A DNA stretch of 62,000 nt from Symsagittifera roscoffensis. Taxonomy: Eukaryota; Xenacoelomorpha; Acoela; Convolutidae. How positions within the stretch are numbered: position 1 is the stretch's first letter; the number at the start of each line of letters is the position of its first letter. Positions 36,801 to 47,900 of this stretch are shown in pieces. The DNA is taken from the NCBI RefSeq assembly GCF_963678635.1, contig NC_087065.1:44673919-44735918 (forward strand). The letters run 5' to 3'. Position numbers and translations under genes: made by a program. Below the pieces are notes generated by a model that saw nothing but the letters and a program-made list of their open reading frames with translations, ran no database searches and was not told the origin of the DNA.

Positions 36801-39366
36801 TATGACTTTATATTAATATTTGTTTAATTATTTCTATGTTTCCTACCTGTGTGAATGTAGTCCGGTTGCGTCTCTTTTTCCGGCTGCGAGTGGAACCCCC
36901 GTCTCCTCCTATAGAATCACTGTCCTCAAAATCTTCCTCCCCCTCAAATTCATCACCCTCCCCTGTCTGATGGTCCCGTGAGCGGTCCAGGGTAGCACCA
37001 CCTTCTGACTTGAGAAGTGGACTAAGTTGTTTGTCTGAAAATCACAGCTAGAGTTAGTTAATTCAACCTCGGCGTATCAATTTAACCTTATTTTGAGCAT
37101 GTTTTGTTTTTGTTTTTTCAACTATTTTCTTTCACTTTATTTATTCGTTCAAACAATCAACGGAAATTTTTTGAGTCAGTTTTTTGTTGTGAAGCTTGGA
37201 TCAACCTTACAACTCCTCAGCCACAGGGAGATGAAATGTGGATTTTTCAGAAAGTAATTTTGATGGCAAAATAAGATGATCTAAATAACAAAAAAGCTAA
37301 TCAAAATTAAATTCGGGTATTAAAGAGTATAAAGTATCTATTCCGAATCAGACATTTTTAAAGCAAAATATTCTGCCCGCTTTTTTAAAATGCAGTTTAT
37401 ACGCAATCAAGTTTTAAAATTAAGAGAGGTTAAGAGAGGGGTAAACTAGAGTAGGTCACTTAGAGGGGGTGCGGTGTGTGAATGTAAGGTTGATCCCGAA
37501 TTTTTCGAGAATCGAGAAATCTTCTAAAATCCATTTCAGCAAAGGAAATGCAGTTGATTGAGTTTGAAAAACAATGACTTGTGCAGCCAGGTTTCAAAAT
37601 GTGTACCTACGGAGCCGCATTCTCAGTTTGCGGAAAAGTGTAAATGTTAAGGGACTAAAATTGAGACTTGTCATTTGAAAATTTAAAACAGTAAGCTAAC
37701 AATTAATTCAAAATATTTTTGTAATTTAATTGTATAACAATTTTGAAATGAAATGAACATTTTTTCACATGAATTAGAAACAAAAATGCCTTTAAATGAA
37801 CACTGATTGCAGCATTAATAGTGACCATATCCAACCCCACCTATGAATGTCTATTCATTTTCGGGAAATTGTAAACTAATTTTTCGGCAAACTGCGAGTG
37901 CGCTCCGTGGAACCCCTTTGCTTTATATCAAAATTTCTCAAAACTTTGCTAATATCAGGGCGAGCCCTGAACTTTCTGATGGCTGTTTCAGTGTCTGATA
38001 TTTGTATTGATTTTATATGATACACGCAATATCAGAAAAAATGACATTTTTACGCATAACTAAATGTTTGTTACAAATAATTTGCTGATAAATTATGTTG
38101 AATTACTTTCTCAGTCATTTTTTTCCACCGCATCCGCGTTTAGAGAAAGTGGAGAGTATTGCAAACATCGCTTATCTTAATTTGACTAAATTAGACATTT
38201 GATATCCCTCCCGCATCAAATTTTGGGCTCGACTATCGATTTTAACGGAGTACTGATTGATTATAATCACCAAAATTAGTTACTTAAAGCGTTTATAATC
38301 ATTCTGCTTTCCAAGAGATTATATTCTCTTATAATCTATTATAATTAATTACAGTTCATACATAAAAATTCTTTAAATCGATTTTAATTGAATAAACACA
38401 ATTATAATGTTTTTTGTCTCATCAAAAGTATTTTCTATTTATATTCTATAGACGATTAATTTTCTGTGAATAACAGAATCTCTCAAACTGAGATGTATTG
38501 TCACTTTTGGTTCGTCTAGACAAGTTTCACAACGAAACGCAAATTTCATAGAGATCCCTTCATTTTATTTGAAAGGTTCCCGCGGTAAGTGATAATAACA
38601 CTTCCAAAAAATCGTGAAACTAGGACAATGTGTTGATATTTCGGTGGCTACAAAAACTAAAATGTGCATCATGAATCAAGTCTAAATGAAAAAAAAAGAA
38701 AAAAAACCGTTTTAAGTTTCAGTCGATTAGAAAACTGCTGAAACGATTTTTCTGTTTTTCAAATAAACCAACATCTATGAAAAGCATAGAATATAAGCAA
38801 TTCAGAGGCAAGGCCGAAAACAAAATGCGCAAGCAGAGGGAGTGGTAATAGATTAAAATCGATTTTTGAGCATTAAAATCGATTAAAAATTATAAGAATT
38901 GATTTTAATTTTTTTCAATGAGAGAGATTACAATCGATTATTAACGAAAAAAAAAATGAAAAAGAAGAGTTTTCATTTTTTTGGCTGACTGTGATTGGAA
39001 CACCGTGTGCTTCGTTTGAAAGCGCAAGCCTGACGACAGTTCTTGCCTAGAGCAAACAAACTGTTCCATACCTTGTAGTTTCTCTTCTGAGATCTCAACT
39101 CCGATTTTGCTCATCTCGACATCTGACTTCAAGCTGTGATTGGTCGCGCTTGCAATCAGGGCCGGACTCCAATAGGGCGCCACTGCTGTTCCCCCTCCTC
39201 CCCCTGCTGCCCCCGAACTGGGCAGACAGAAAGGGTTAGTACTCAGGCTGGCACCCGGCGCTACGAATGAGTTCGAGGAGATGTTACTGTGCTGCTGTAA
39301 ATCCAGAATTGGGTGTCCCGTTAGACTAAGTACTGGTTTGTAGAACGAGCTACTGTTGATAACCAT
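30883..39366 (-). CDS. Paired-class homeobox transcription factor, ALX/aristaless-like, 7 exons, 435 aa
   Basis: Minus-strand exons in transcript order: 39366-39072, 37034-36847, 36337-36230, 33568-33398, 33175-32972, 32532-32447 and 31138-30883. All introns are GT-AG and phases match throughout (1,0,0,0,0,2). The homeodomain spans about residues 152-211. It carries RRNRTTFT in the N-terminal arm, [10 protein letters not shown] between helices 1 and 2, and a recognition helix with WFQNRRAKW (Gln50), so a TAATTA-type target is expected. An intron falls between homeodomain positions 46 and 47, the position conserved in paired-class genes. Upstream is an acidic DE-rich stretch (about 125-143). 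Downstream is a Gly-, Ala- and Ser-rich region and a C-terminal [10 protein letters not shown] that resembles a decayed OAR motif. No paired domain is seen. The homeodomain looks most like ALX1/3/4, but ARX, DRGX or another aristaless-related member is possible. Nuclear developmental regulator. The first Met was chosen because it opens the exon 1 frame just below a TATA box. Confidence 0.9.
31710..32330 (+). repeat. Dispersed repeat family Q, long copy with nested insertion
   Basis: Begins with CAGGACTGATCGTATAGCAG and GGCGAAGCTCTGA, and matches 46652-47130 through CAGAACTTTACAAA, GTAAAATATCTTTTTA and GATCGGCAAAAATTGACTGA. The match is interrupted at 31871-32157 by an inserted MITE. It lies in the last intron of the homeobox gene. 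Confidence 0.7.
31871..32157. mobile_element. 287 bp MITE nested in family Q copy
   Basis: Compared with the uninterrupted relative at 46963-46990 this block is an insertion. It is flanked by AAGTTGGC (31863-31870) and AAATTGGC (32158-32165), an 8 bp target duplication with one mismatch. The ends are imperfect inverted repeats: GGGGGTGTAGCGATTAGCA on the left, and the reverse complement GAGGGGCGGGCCTATTAGCA on the right. An 8 bp duplication suggests a hAT-type source. Confidence 0.65.
33600..35640. other. Homeobox intron 3, left part
   Basis: No exon-like frame was found. A TTCGAAAGTCGGAACAACA word near 34660 relates to the family Q/direct-repeat boundaries. The rest is unassigned AT-rich sequence. 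Confidence 0.45.
35648..35958 (+). mobile_element. Diverged hAT-type MITE relic in homeobox intron 3
   Basis: Keeps GTCGACC, GGCGCGCGCTCCTCC, TATATTGGCGCCGAAGG and GTACCAAGGGGGAACTTTTT in family order. Both termini are eroded. Confidence 0.65.
37955..37990 (+). repeat. Dispersed repeat family Q hairpin end, diverged
   Basis: ATATCAGGGCGAGCCCTGAAC, an altered form of the CAGGGCGAAGCCCTG hairpin, in intron 1 of the homeobox gene. No extended match was seen around it. Confidence 0.45.
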
Positions 39367-39424
39367 TGAAAATTTGGGCTGATTAGGGAGATATCTTCTT
39401 CCTTTTTTCCAAATACTCTCAGAG

Positions 39425-39431
39425 TTTTATA
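39425..39431 (-). promoter_or_regulatory. TATA box of the homeobox gene
   Basis: TATAAAA on the minus strand, 59 bp above the start codon, in the context CCAGTATAAAACTCTGAGAG. A start site about 30 bp below it would leave a 5' leader of roughly 30 nt. Confidence 0.5.
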
Positions 39432-40597
39432 CTGGCTGCAAACTGATAAATAAACAAGCGAATTTTTCAAATTATTTCAACACCTTTTACGAAAATTTTG
39501 CTCTAAAAGGAAAAATTAGAGTAACAAAATTAAATTTTCAATCTCATTAAATTGATGTTTTCGGGTGCTGAGCGGCAAAATGGGCCTTGTTGTTTTCGTT
39601 TTATTTTTGATTAAGATTTGTCTGCTAGAGTTTTCTGCAACTAGCGGGGAAAATTTGCTTAAACTTTGGTGCAAAGTGGAAAATTATGAGGTATAATATT
39701 CTAGGATCTGAGATTTATTTGAGTAAATTGAATCGCGAAATGTGACATGTTTTTCTGCGATAAGTTGTTTCAAGTATTGGCTTTTCAAAACAGGCCGGCG
39801 GTATCGATCGTTATTTCGAATAATTCCAATTGTTACTACTTCGACCAAACGCGCTTGACATTAATTAAGTTAGAAAAAGTGTTAATAAATATGTAATTGG
39901 AGAATTTATCTTTTAACAGTCACCAACTTCCGTGTTTTTCCTCGCTTTACAACAAAAACAACCACCTTATCCAATCAGATTCCGGTATTGACAATCGCCA
40001 ACGTCGAGGTGCAATCAAAAAAGCAAAAGTTCTTCAGGAAAGAAACTCTGGAAATTTGGAAACTAAGCCAGGGAAGCTACAATAGCAAACTGGGCAAATC
40101 AAGTTTGAGAAAGGTATTATTGTTTTACTAGCGACGGGAGAGGCGAACAAGTCGGAGGAATCCAGAGCACAATCCGGTACTGAGCCGGACAGACCAATTC
40201 GATAAATAGTACCTCTTGATTGGTCTATGCTCAATCAACTGCACTTTGCCACCATTACCTTTTCCCAGTATATTCACTGAGCCCAAAAATATAGCTGACT
40301 CAATTCGCCGAAATTCCCTTATGGACACTCCTAGGAGTCACAACATCGGCAAGGATACCATAATTTACCGTTGAACATGAAAAATATTGAAGGAATGGGT
40401 GGGTCAAGGTCTATTCAATGCGACAAATAATTGCAAATTGTCCAGTTTGTAGAAATGTACAGATTCAGTAAGCTTGTTCGGTTTTGTGGGCGTTCGATTG
40501 AGTGGTGCGTTTATGGTTGGGATTGTAGGGAGATCAGGTATAATTGGACGGAGGTTGTGGGGGGTTTGGAATTGGATTTGGACAAGGTGCATGCAGA

Positions 40598-40630
40598 TCT
40601 GGGCAGACGACAGACAGTCTATCAGACAGA
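40598..40630 (+). promoter_or_regulatory. CAGAC-rich cluster (possible SMAD-binding elements)
   Basis: CAGACGACAGACAGTCTATC then CAGACAG: three CAGAC words and one GTCT within about 30 bp, 1.2 kb upstream of the homeobox start. CAGAC/GTCT is the SMAD core. Function is inferred only from clustering and position. Confidence 0.25.
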
Positions 40631-40977
40631 AGAGTATTGAGGAGAGAAGAAAGGTAAGCTCGGCGTGAGGGCTTCTATCAGTGAAAGCGGCCTAATATTT
40701 ATATCAGATAATGTGTCAACATTGCACCACACGTCTAATTTAACACTACACACAACACATATTTATCACATATAGCCCTAATTACAAGTACGGCCAAATT
40801 TTTACACTACTCCAATTTACCAAACATGGAAAATTAGAAAAATAGACTAAAATTATGTTTCCCAATAAATCAGGTTTCTTGGGCTCCTGGGTGATCCCAA
40901 TTTTTCAGAGTCGGAACTTTTGTTTCTTTTGTAAATCTTGAAAGAGAGATCGAGCAGAGCACAATGGAAAGCGTTGC

Positions 40978-41030
40978 GTGTGGGGGAGGGGAGGGGAGGG
41001 GGTAGAAAGGAGAAAGGTGAGGGGTTGCTG
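40978..41030 (+). other. G-tract cluster with G-quadruplex potential
   Basis: Runs of three to five G at close spacing (GGGGGAGGGGAGGGGAGGGG), in a purine-rich stretch upstream of the homeobox gene. It satisfies the usual G3+N1-7 pattern. Confidence 0.6.
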
Positions 41031-41369
41031 GTAGTGAATGGCGATTGACGGTAGGGGAGGAGCTTTGTTGTATAGTTTTGGGCGTTTGGTTAGCTGCTAT
41101 AGTAGGGCTTTGTTTGGTACTCCTCAGCGGGAAGCGGTGGGATTGAGAACTGTTAGTTATGTTGTTGGTTATTGGACAATTTAACTAAATCCGATCGCTT
41201 AACCCAATAAAGTAAAATATTAGAGTGGGATTAGAGGTCTCTTTGAGACGCAGCATGATTGTACGTATCACTTTAATGTTGGCATTATTCGATTAAAGCC
41301 CGATAAATTAACTCATATGCGAATAATTGTACTATCATATGTTGGCACGGACCAGGTAGGAATAAAATG

Positions 41370-41750
41370 AAATTTAAACCGGCATAAATTTAGATTTATT
41401 AAGTCCCTCTTTATCCCTGCCATCTAGGTTTAACTGTCTCCTGGCGCCATTTGTCTACTGCGAGATCTGCGAGGCTTTAAACAAATAATTCCTCCAGAAA
41501 CAAATTTGATTTAAACTTTTTAGCCCCTGTAAACAAATTGCCAACTTCACCAACCCACCCTTAATGTACTAGACCACTAATCAAATTACTAAATTAATGC
41601 ACGCTAGACCAACCAGCCAGAAATGACAGGCGACGTCTAATTGGAACCATAATTAGCTAATGACACGCCTCATTAAACCTCGATAACTAGCACACCGTTA
41701 TTCAATTAACATTAATAACTTGCCCGTCTGGTTTTGATTTGACTTTCGGG
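41370..41750. promoter_or_regulatory. Candidate cis-regulatory block (TAAT/ATTA and forkhead-like sites)
   Basis: No transposon is recognisable in this interval. It contains many homeodomain-type cores (CATAATTAGCTAATGA, CAATTAACATTAATAA, AAATTAATGC, CTCATTAAACC) and forkhead-like words (GTAAACAAATTG, AAACAAAT). It lies between the coiled-coil gene 3' end and the homeobox gene 5' end, about 2.0-2.4 kb above the homeobox start. The absence of repeats and the density of sites suggest an enhancer. AT-rich DNA yields such words by chance, so this is moderate evidence. Confidence 0.35.
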
Positions 41751-41942
41751 TCAGCTTGGAGCCGGAAAGAGACAAAACTTATCGAAAAAAACTATGACTT
41801 TTTAAATCGATATAACTCAAATATGCATCGATTGATTGAACGTGATACTAAAATACAAGAAATACTTTTGGTTTTAAATAAAAAGAATTCAACCCAAATG
41901 ACAGCGTGATTGGAGTTTTAAAGACTTGAATGAAAACGAAGT

Positions 41943-44900
41943 TCACTTCTTTCTGCTTTCCTTCACTGCTGGAATTTCAGAAGCTGACCTGACCAGTTTA
42001 GCCCATTTGCTATTAAATGGCAAATTCCACACATCATTCGGTATATTCGGGAAGTAGGAATACACGAACGCCTCTGAAATTTCACCCGACTTCGCGGCTA
42101 CGAAGTTGTCGCCTTTCACTGCCTGCATCTTTACACGACGCTGTTGCTCGGCTCCAATTTCAACAGCCGACTTCAGCCTCGACTGACGACCAGACAGAAT
42201 GCTCTACAGTAAATCACAAAATTGATGAAAAAAATGCCCACAAAACATCAATCATATTTATATTGCATGAAGTATTGGAAACACGTTCAACTTTCGCATA
42301 TGTTACCTAGTTTTATTAATTCACAAGTCCGGCCTGAAAATTTGCTAATAAAAATCAAACCTATCAATATCATCGTTTAATATCAAATTGATTTGGCATT
42401 GACGTTAAGACCATCAGAAAATCAAATATCAAGAAAAACATTTGGAAATGTAGAATATTCTCACGTATTCGTCCTCTGCAGACTGAAGTTGTTCCCTGAG
42501 TTTTTGCAGCTCCTCTTCGTACCAATTGTTCAAGCGAGCAATCTCTCTCCTGCAACACATCAACTTTTATAAAAGAAATTCTGTAAGAATATAATAACAT
42601 TTCTTAACAAAATAGGCCCATTGCTTTGCAAGCGCAATAACTGTAGCCTCTTTTAAAGCATCATTAAATAAAAAAATGATGATTTAATGATACTTGTTAG
42701 CGAAAAGTATCATTAAATACTTCATTAGATACTTCATTAGCGAAAAGATCTTGTAACTCCTCCATCAAAACTTACTCTGTTATATTGTAATTAACTAAGA
42801 GCCTCTGATGTTAAGCTAAGGTAGCCAGAAATTGTTTTTCACTCAAGAGAGTTTTTTTAAAATTTTTTCAAGCCCAAGTTACGATTGAAAACCCTTTTCT
42901 ACGGTACAAAATCCCTAGCCATGCGCAATTTTCTGGGTTGCATTTTCCTATATTGTTTAAGAAAAAAAATAATTCATCCCGTTTGTCATTTTGACTTTTC
43001 CCATTGAATATTTCTCAATTTCATATGTCTTTCACGGCTGAGTTGCTTGGTTTAACAATTGCGAAAGGAAGAAAAATATAATCATAATTTTTTAATCTGT
43101 TGACTGTGCTACATTTCATTCCAATATGATAATTGTGGCTGCGTTTTCCAAAATAGAGAATAAATTGTAAAGGATTGGAAAAAAATTCAAAAATCCGCCC
43201 TGAGTCATCGTTCTTTGCCACTATGTTAGATCGGATCTCTTTAACTAGTCCCCTCCCCTATAAAAATAGTTCAAATGATAAGCCAGGGGCGGATCTAGGA
43301 TTTTCTCGAGGGGGTGCGGATTTTCAAAAAAAAATCGCAGGCAAAATTTAGAAAAAAAAGCAGGCCAAAAAGGGAATTTTTAGGAATTTTTTGGAAAAGT
43401 TTGGCCGAAAAATTGCATTTTTTCGGCGCACACTACCCCCTCAAAATTAATATTTTGGCGCCAAAGACGCCTTTAGAAACTTTAAGGATCAAAATGGATA
43501 ATTCAAAATAGTACAAAGAGGGAACCCTTTGGGTCGGCAGGGGGTCGAATCCCTGAGAGTAGTGGGGGGGGGGGGGGGCAGACATTTCAATAATAAATTT
43601 GCAACAGAAGAAAGCAAAGCCGAATATTTTAAACATACACAACTTCAGTCAAAAAATATTCTTTTTTCAAAAAATTCAAGTCACACCTAAAGCCAATTAC
43701 AAGTTTACAAATTTAAATGAAATTTGCTTACAGAACAAGAAAAATACGTGATGAACCATCTAAGCCAAATATCTTTGATCAGACACAAGTTGAGTCAAAT
43801 AAACACGAGTTTATAAAAAATACATTTTTCAAGTCTTCCTGAAACTGCATTGAAACAGAGGCGAAGCCAGAGTATAAAGTGAAATAATAAAAATAGAAAT
43901 GAGCCTCGAATTACTAAAACTTTGCTATCTATTGGCTTCGAACCTGTGACCTCGAGAATTGGACTCTCACACCCTGCCCTCTCGGCCACAAACGCTTGAC
44001 AATCGGAAAACACTGGCCACAAATAAAGAAGATACATATGCAAATAAATTGCCAATGTCGTGCAGCAAAATGACATCAAATACAAATGGAAACAACTTTG
44101 CAAGTAATAGTTTGGAATATAACAAACTGAAGGTATCCACACTAACTTTGTATGTAAAAAATTGGAAAGCATAAGACCTGAAACGCACGTTTATGCATGT
44201 CTCAGGTCTTCCCCCACCATATTTTGATTTTAAAAAACCAATTGAATTTCACAAAATTACGATATAAAAAGAGTTAGAAAATTTCTGCTGTGATTTAGAA
44301 AATTGTTATGTTGTTTGAAACAAATAGCTTTTTTCGGTTCATTTGATGAATTTGAAGTGCCACAACAGAGTTTGGATTTTTTCGTATAAGAGTCGGAATT
44401 TGGATTGTTTGGTGGGCCCAGATCAGTCGCGCTTATGCGTTCAGCACCAAAAGCGCACTAGATTTTGTTCAAAAACTGGACGAATTGCCAATTTTCTAAC
44501 CACTCAATTTCAATGTATAAACAATATCAACTTTTTATTTATGATCGCGGGACATCGGAATCTTCAAAGGGACGATAAACTTTGTCCAAAATTTTGCATG
44601 CAGTTGCACTTTGAGTTGGAAATAAGTTAACTGACTGCATAATGCTCATACGCTTGTTGTGTAAAAATATGAAACAGGTTAAGAAACATAAACATTAAAT
44701 TGTACGCTCTAAAAAATGAAAATGTAATTTTACGAAAAAAAAACACCTTTTTTTCTCGATACTGTAAGAAAATTCATCTGATTTTAATAATACTATTTGA
44801 AATTACAAATTAGATAAGCGATTGGCTAATACTGGTTGATATAAATCTATGTTCGAAATCAATTCCGAACAGAGCGTTTTTCAGAAAAAAAAACCTAATT

Positions 44901-47900
44901 TGCTTCAAAACTTTTTTATGCTTTCCGAGATTGAAGCTACTTGATTAAAAAAAGTGGCTAGGATGAAAAAAGATCTCACGAAAAGCCGCTTTGCTTCGTA
45001 TCCAGGTCCTTCAGAGCCCTCTCTAGTTCACTCATCTTCTCCTCCAATGCACTTCTCTGCTGCAACAGAGGCGTCATCTTCTCCGTACGCACCTGAAAAG
45101 TTGCAACTATCGAAAAACCACTCAGGGAGACTATTCTCAGACCCGAATGATTGGTTGCTGACAACTTAAGGCTATAACAGTTCATCGACTCGATTTCTAG
45201 AAACTGCCCGATATTCTTGATTGATTAAAACAAACACTCTATATATTCAAGGATTAGATAGAAATAGCATAATTGACCATGTCAACAATTCAGATGGGCC
45301 AGTTCCCGTCTTAAACAGGATAAGTTAAGAAATAGTCGATTCATACTAATAACAGTCTCAAGATTTGACGCGGTCGTGGTTCGGTCATACCGATTCGAGT
45401 GCAGACTCCATTTGGCTCTGTCTGGACCCGTATGACGTCATGATGCTCTTTCTCTGATGTTCCCACTGTTCTTCCATGGCCGCCTCCTCCTCCACCTCCC
45501 GGTCGCCCAACTCGCCCTCTTGCTCAGCCACTATGTTGTCCCTTTCTGATGGGGACTCAACGTCCTCCAGCATGATCTCACGTTCAATTCTCGAGCGCTC
45601 ACGTCTCTACAACGAGTGTGAAAAATTGAGATGGACAAACAAACCAAAATTAAGCACCACTTTGAGATATAAACATGAACCGAAAACCAAAAGTGAAAGC
45701 AATATGAAAACAATCCGATAAATCAATATAGTCTTCTCGTTCTGAGAAAAAAATTAATGCTAAATTAGAGGTTTTCTTGTTGAGCATGAAAATTTTGAAG
45801 TTCACTGACAAAATAGGTGAAAATAATCCGATGTTACTTTGAATTGTTGAACAAAACTACCTCAAAATTTCATTGCTGACCCAAACATTGATATGAAATC
45901 TAACGCCTTTTTGACAAAAATTTAAAGATTATAAAAAGAAAAAACAGGAATTAAACAATTTATAAAACAATGTTTCTGAATTTGAAAAGCTCAGAAAAGG
46001 GCATTCAAACAAAGATGGTCCAGGTTTTCGATTTTTGGCACGTTTTTTATTTGCTTTCATGAAGTTATAATAAATTCGTGTTCTTGGAGTTATTGGACTT
46101 GGTAATGGCCTGGAGACCCCAGCAACATCGCCAGATTTAACACCACGTGATTTTTTCTTTGGTCTTGGATTAGAAGTCGAGTCTCCGAGATTCCAATTTT
46201 GAAACGACGCATTGAAGAAGCTTTCGATGGGTTGAAGCACGAGAGAGCAATGATTAAAATAGTGATGAAAAACAGGGCAACAAATTTTATGTTTAATGAA
46301 GTGGAAGACAAGTAGAAGGAAGAGCAGCGGGACTATACCTTCATTTTTTTGTTATCGTTAGAAAAGTTAACTTACTTTATCATATTTCTTTTCTAGTAGT
46401 AAAACACGTAAAAAATCATGAAAATTATATATATGATTGTTGAAATATTCTATTAATATACTTTTTTGGGACACACTGTATTACTTTGGATGATTTGTGT
46501 AATCTTCATAAGCAATTAGGGCATGTAACATGTAATCTCTTTCCGACTTGCAAAGTTTTTGGTGAAAACATTCCAGTTATTTTACAAAAAGGTGAAAGAG
46601 AGTTTCGCACCACTTGTGATTTTACGCAAACATAGCATTGCGAGCTAGCAGAAAACAAGACTGCTCGTATATCAGGGCAAAGCCCTGAATGTTCCAACTG
46701 TCCCTTAATTCGTATCGAATAGTTTTTGGTAAAAGAAAATCATGAAAACCTATATAATTTGGACAAAAATAGTGTAAAATTTGGACAAAAATAGTGTAAA
46801 ATAGAGTCGTACGAAACTAATATGACCGATCTGATTAGCTAGCCTCAATTCAATTTGGAACGATTTTTTGTGCGGTATAACTCGCCACGCATAGATAATT
46901 CGCGTTACGATCTCAGCAATATGAATAAATTCTTCAAAGGGCGCATAATTTAGTCCAGAACATGGCCAATTTGGCAATTTTTAAGCCCTCAGAACTTTAC
47001 AAAAAATAATCGGAGGTAAAATATCTTTTTACATTTTAACACCGGAAGTCGATATCTTCAATGTGCTATAAAAAAAATTGTCAAAAACTATTATTTCGAT
47101 CGGCGAAGAGTGACTGAATAAAAAAACTACACCGTGCATAAATATTCCGTTTTCTTCGAAAGCCGGATCAAAACGATCAAAGCAAAACTAGTATGCCGCA
47201 AAATGTCGAAAAACAATTACTACAAAATTTTATTGATTGTGTCTCGAATGATGTTCAACTTGGGGAAAACACGTCCAGCAATAAGTATGCTAGCGTTAAT
47301 TAAGTATTCAGAAACACTTGCAGAACGGCCAACAGGCCAACAAAATTCCGTTGATTCATAAGCAAAACTGTTTTCATGGAAAACAAATTTCTGAAAATCA
47401 AAGATTTTATCTTAAGTTTTTCCGAAGTTGAGGTGAAAAAACTATGCCTCCCATCATCGCACGCAAGGTCATTAAGCCAATGAAACAACTAAAACAATTA
47501 AGGCCTAACAAAGCATAATCGTAGAAAAAAAGGTATTTACACACAGTCGGGTTTAGTAAGTTTACAAGCTACACGAGTAAAGCTAAACTAGTCGCAAAAA
47601 AATCTAAAACAATTGCACCACAATAAAGTTTTGATTTGGCAACTAGGCCGACAAAAAGGATAGACCGAAAAAAAATCCGAAAAACGATATGCCGACAAAA
47701 TTTTGAAACTGAACATTTAAACTTAGAATAAAAACAGGTCCTGCTTGGATCGAAAGCCAGGACCTAGTCGTAGTCGTTACTTCTAGATCAAGGTGGTCGC
47801 TTTTCTCAAAACATTTGAATCTATTATAAATCAAGCAATCAGGTGATTAATTAAATGTTAGCCCAAAAAGTGTTTTGATATGATAAATTTGATAATCGCA

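Larger units (their letters stand above)
39432..41369. other. Homeobox 5' flank
   Basis: Intergenic, with almost no recognisable repeats, in contrast to the rest of the window. It contains the CAGAC cluster and G-tracts listed separately. The open frames here have neither exon-like composition nor splice context. Confidence 0.5.
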
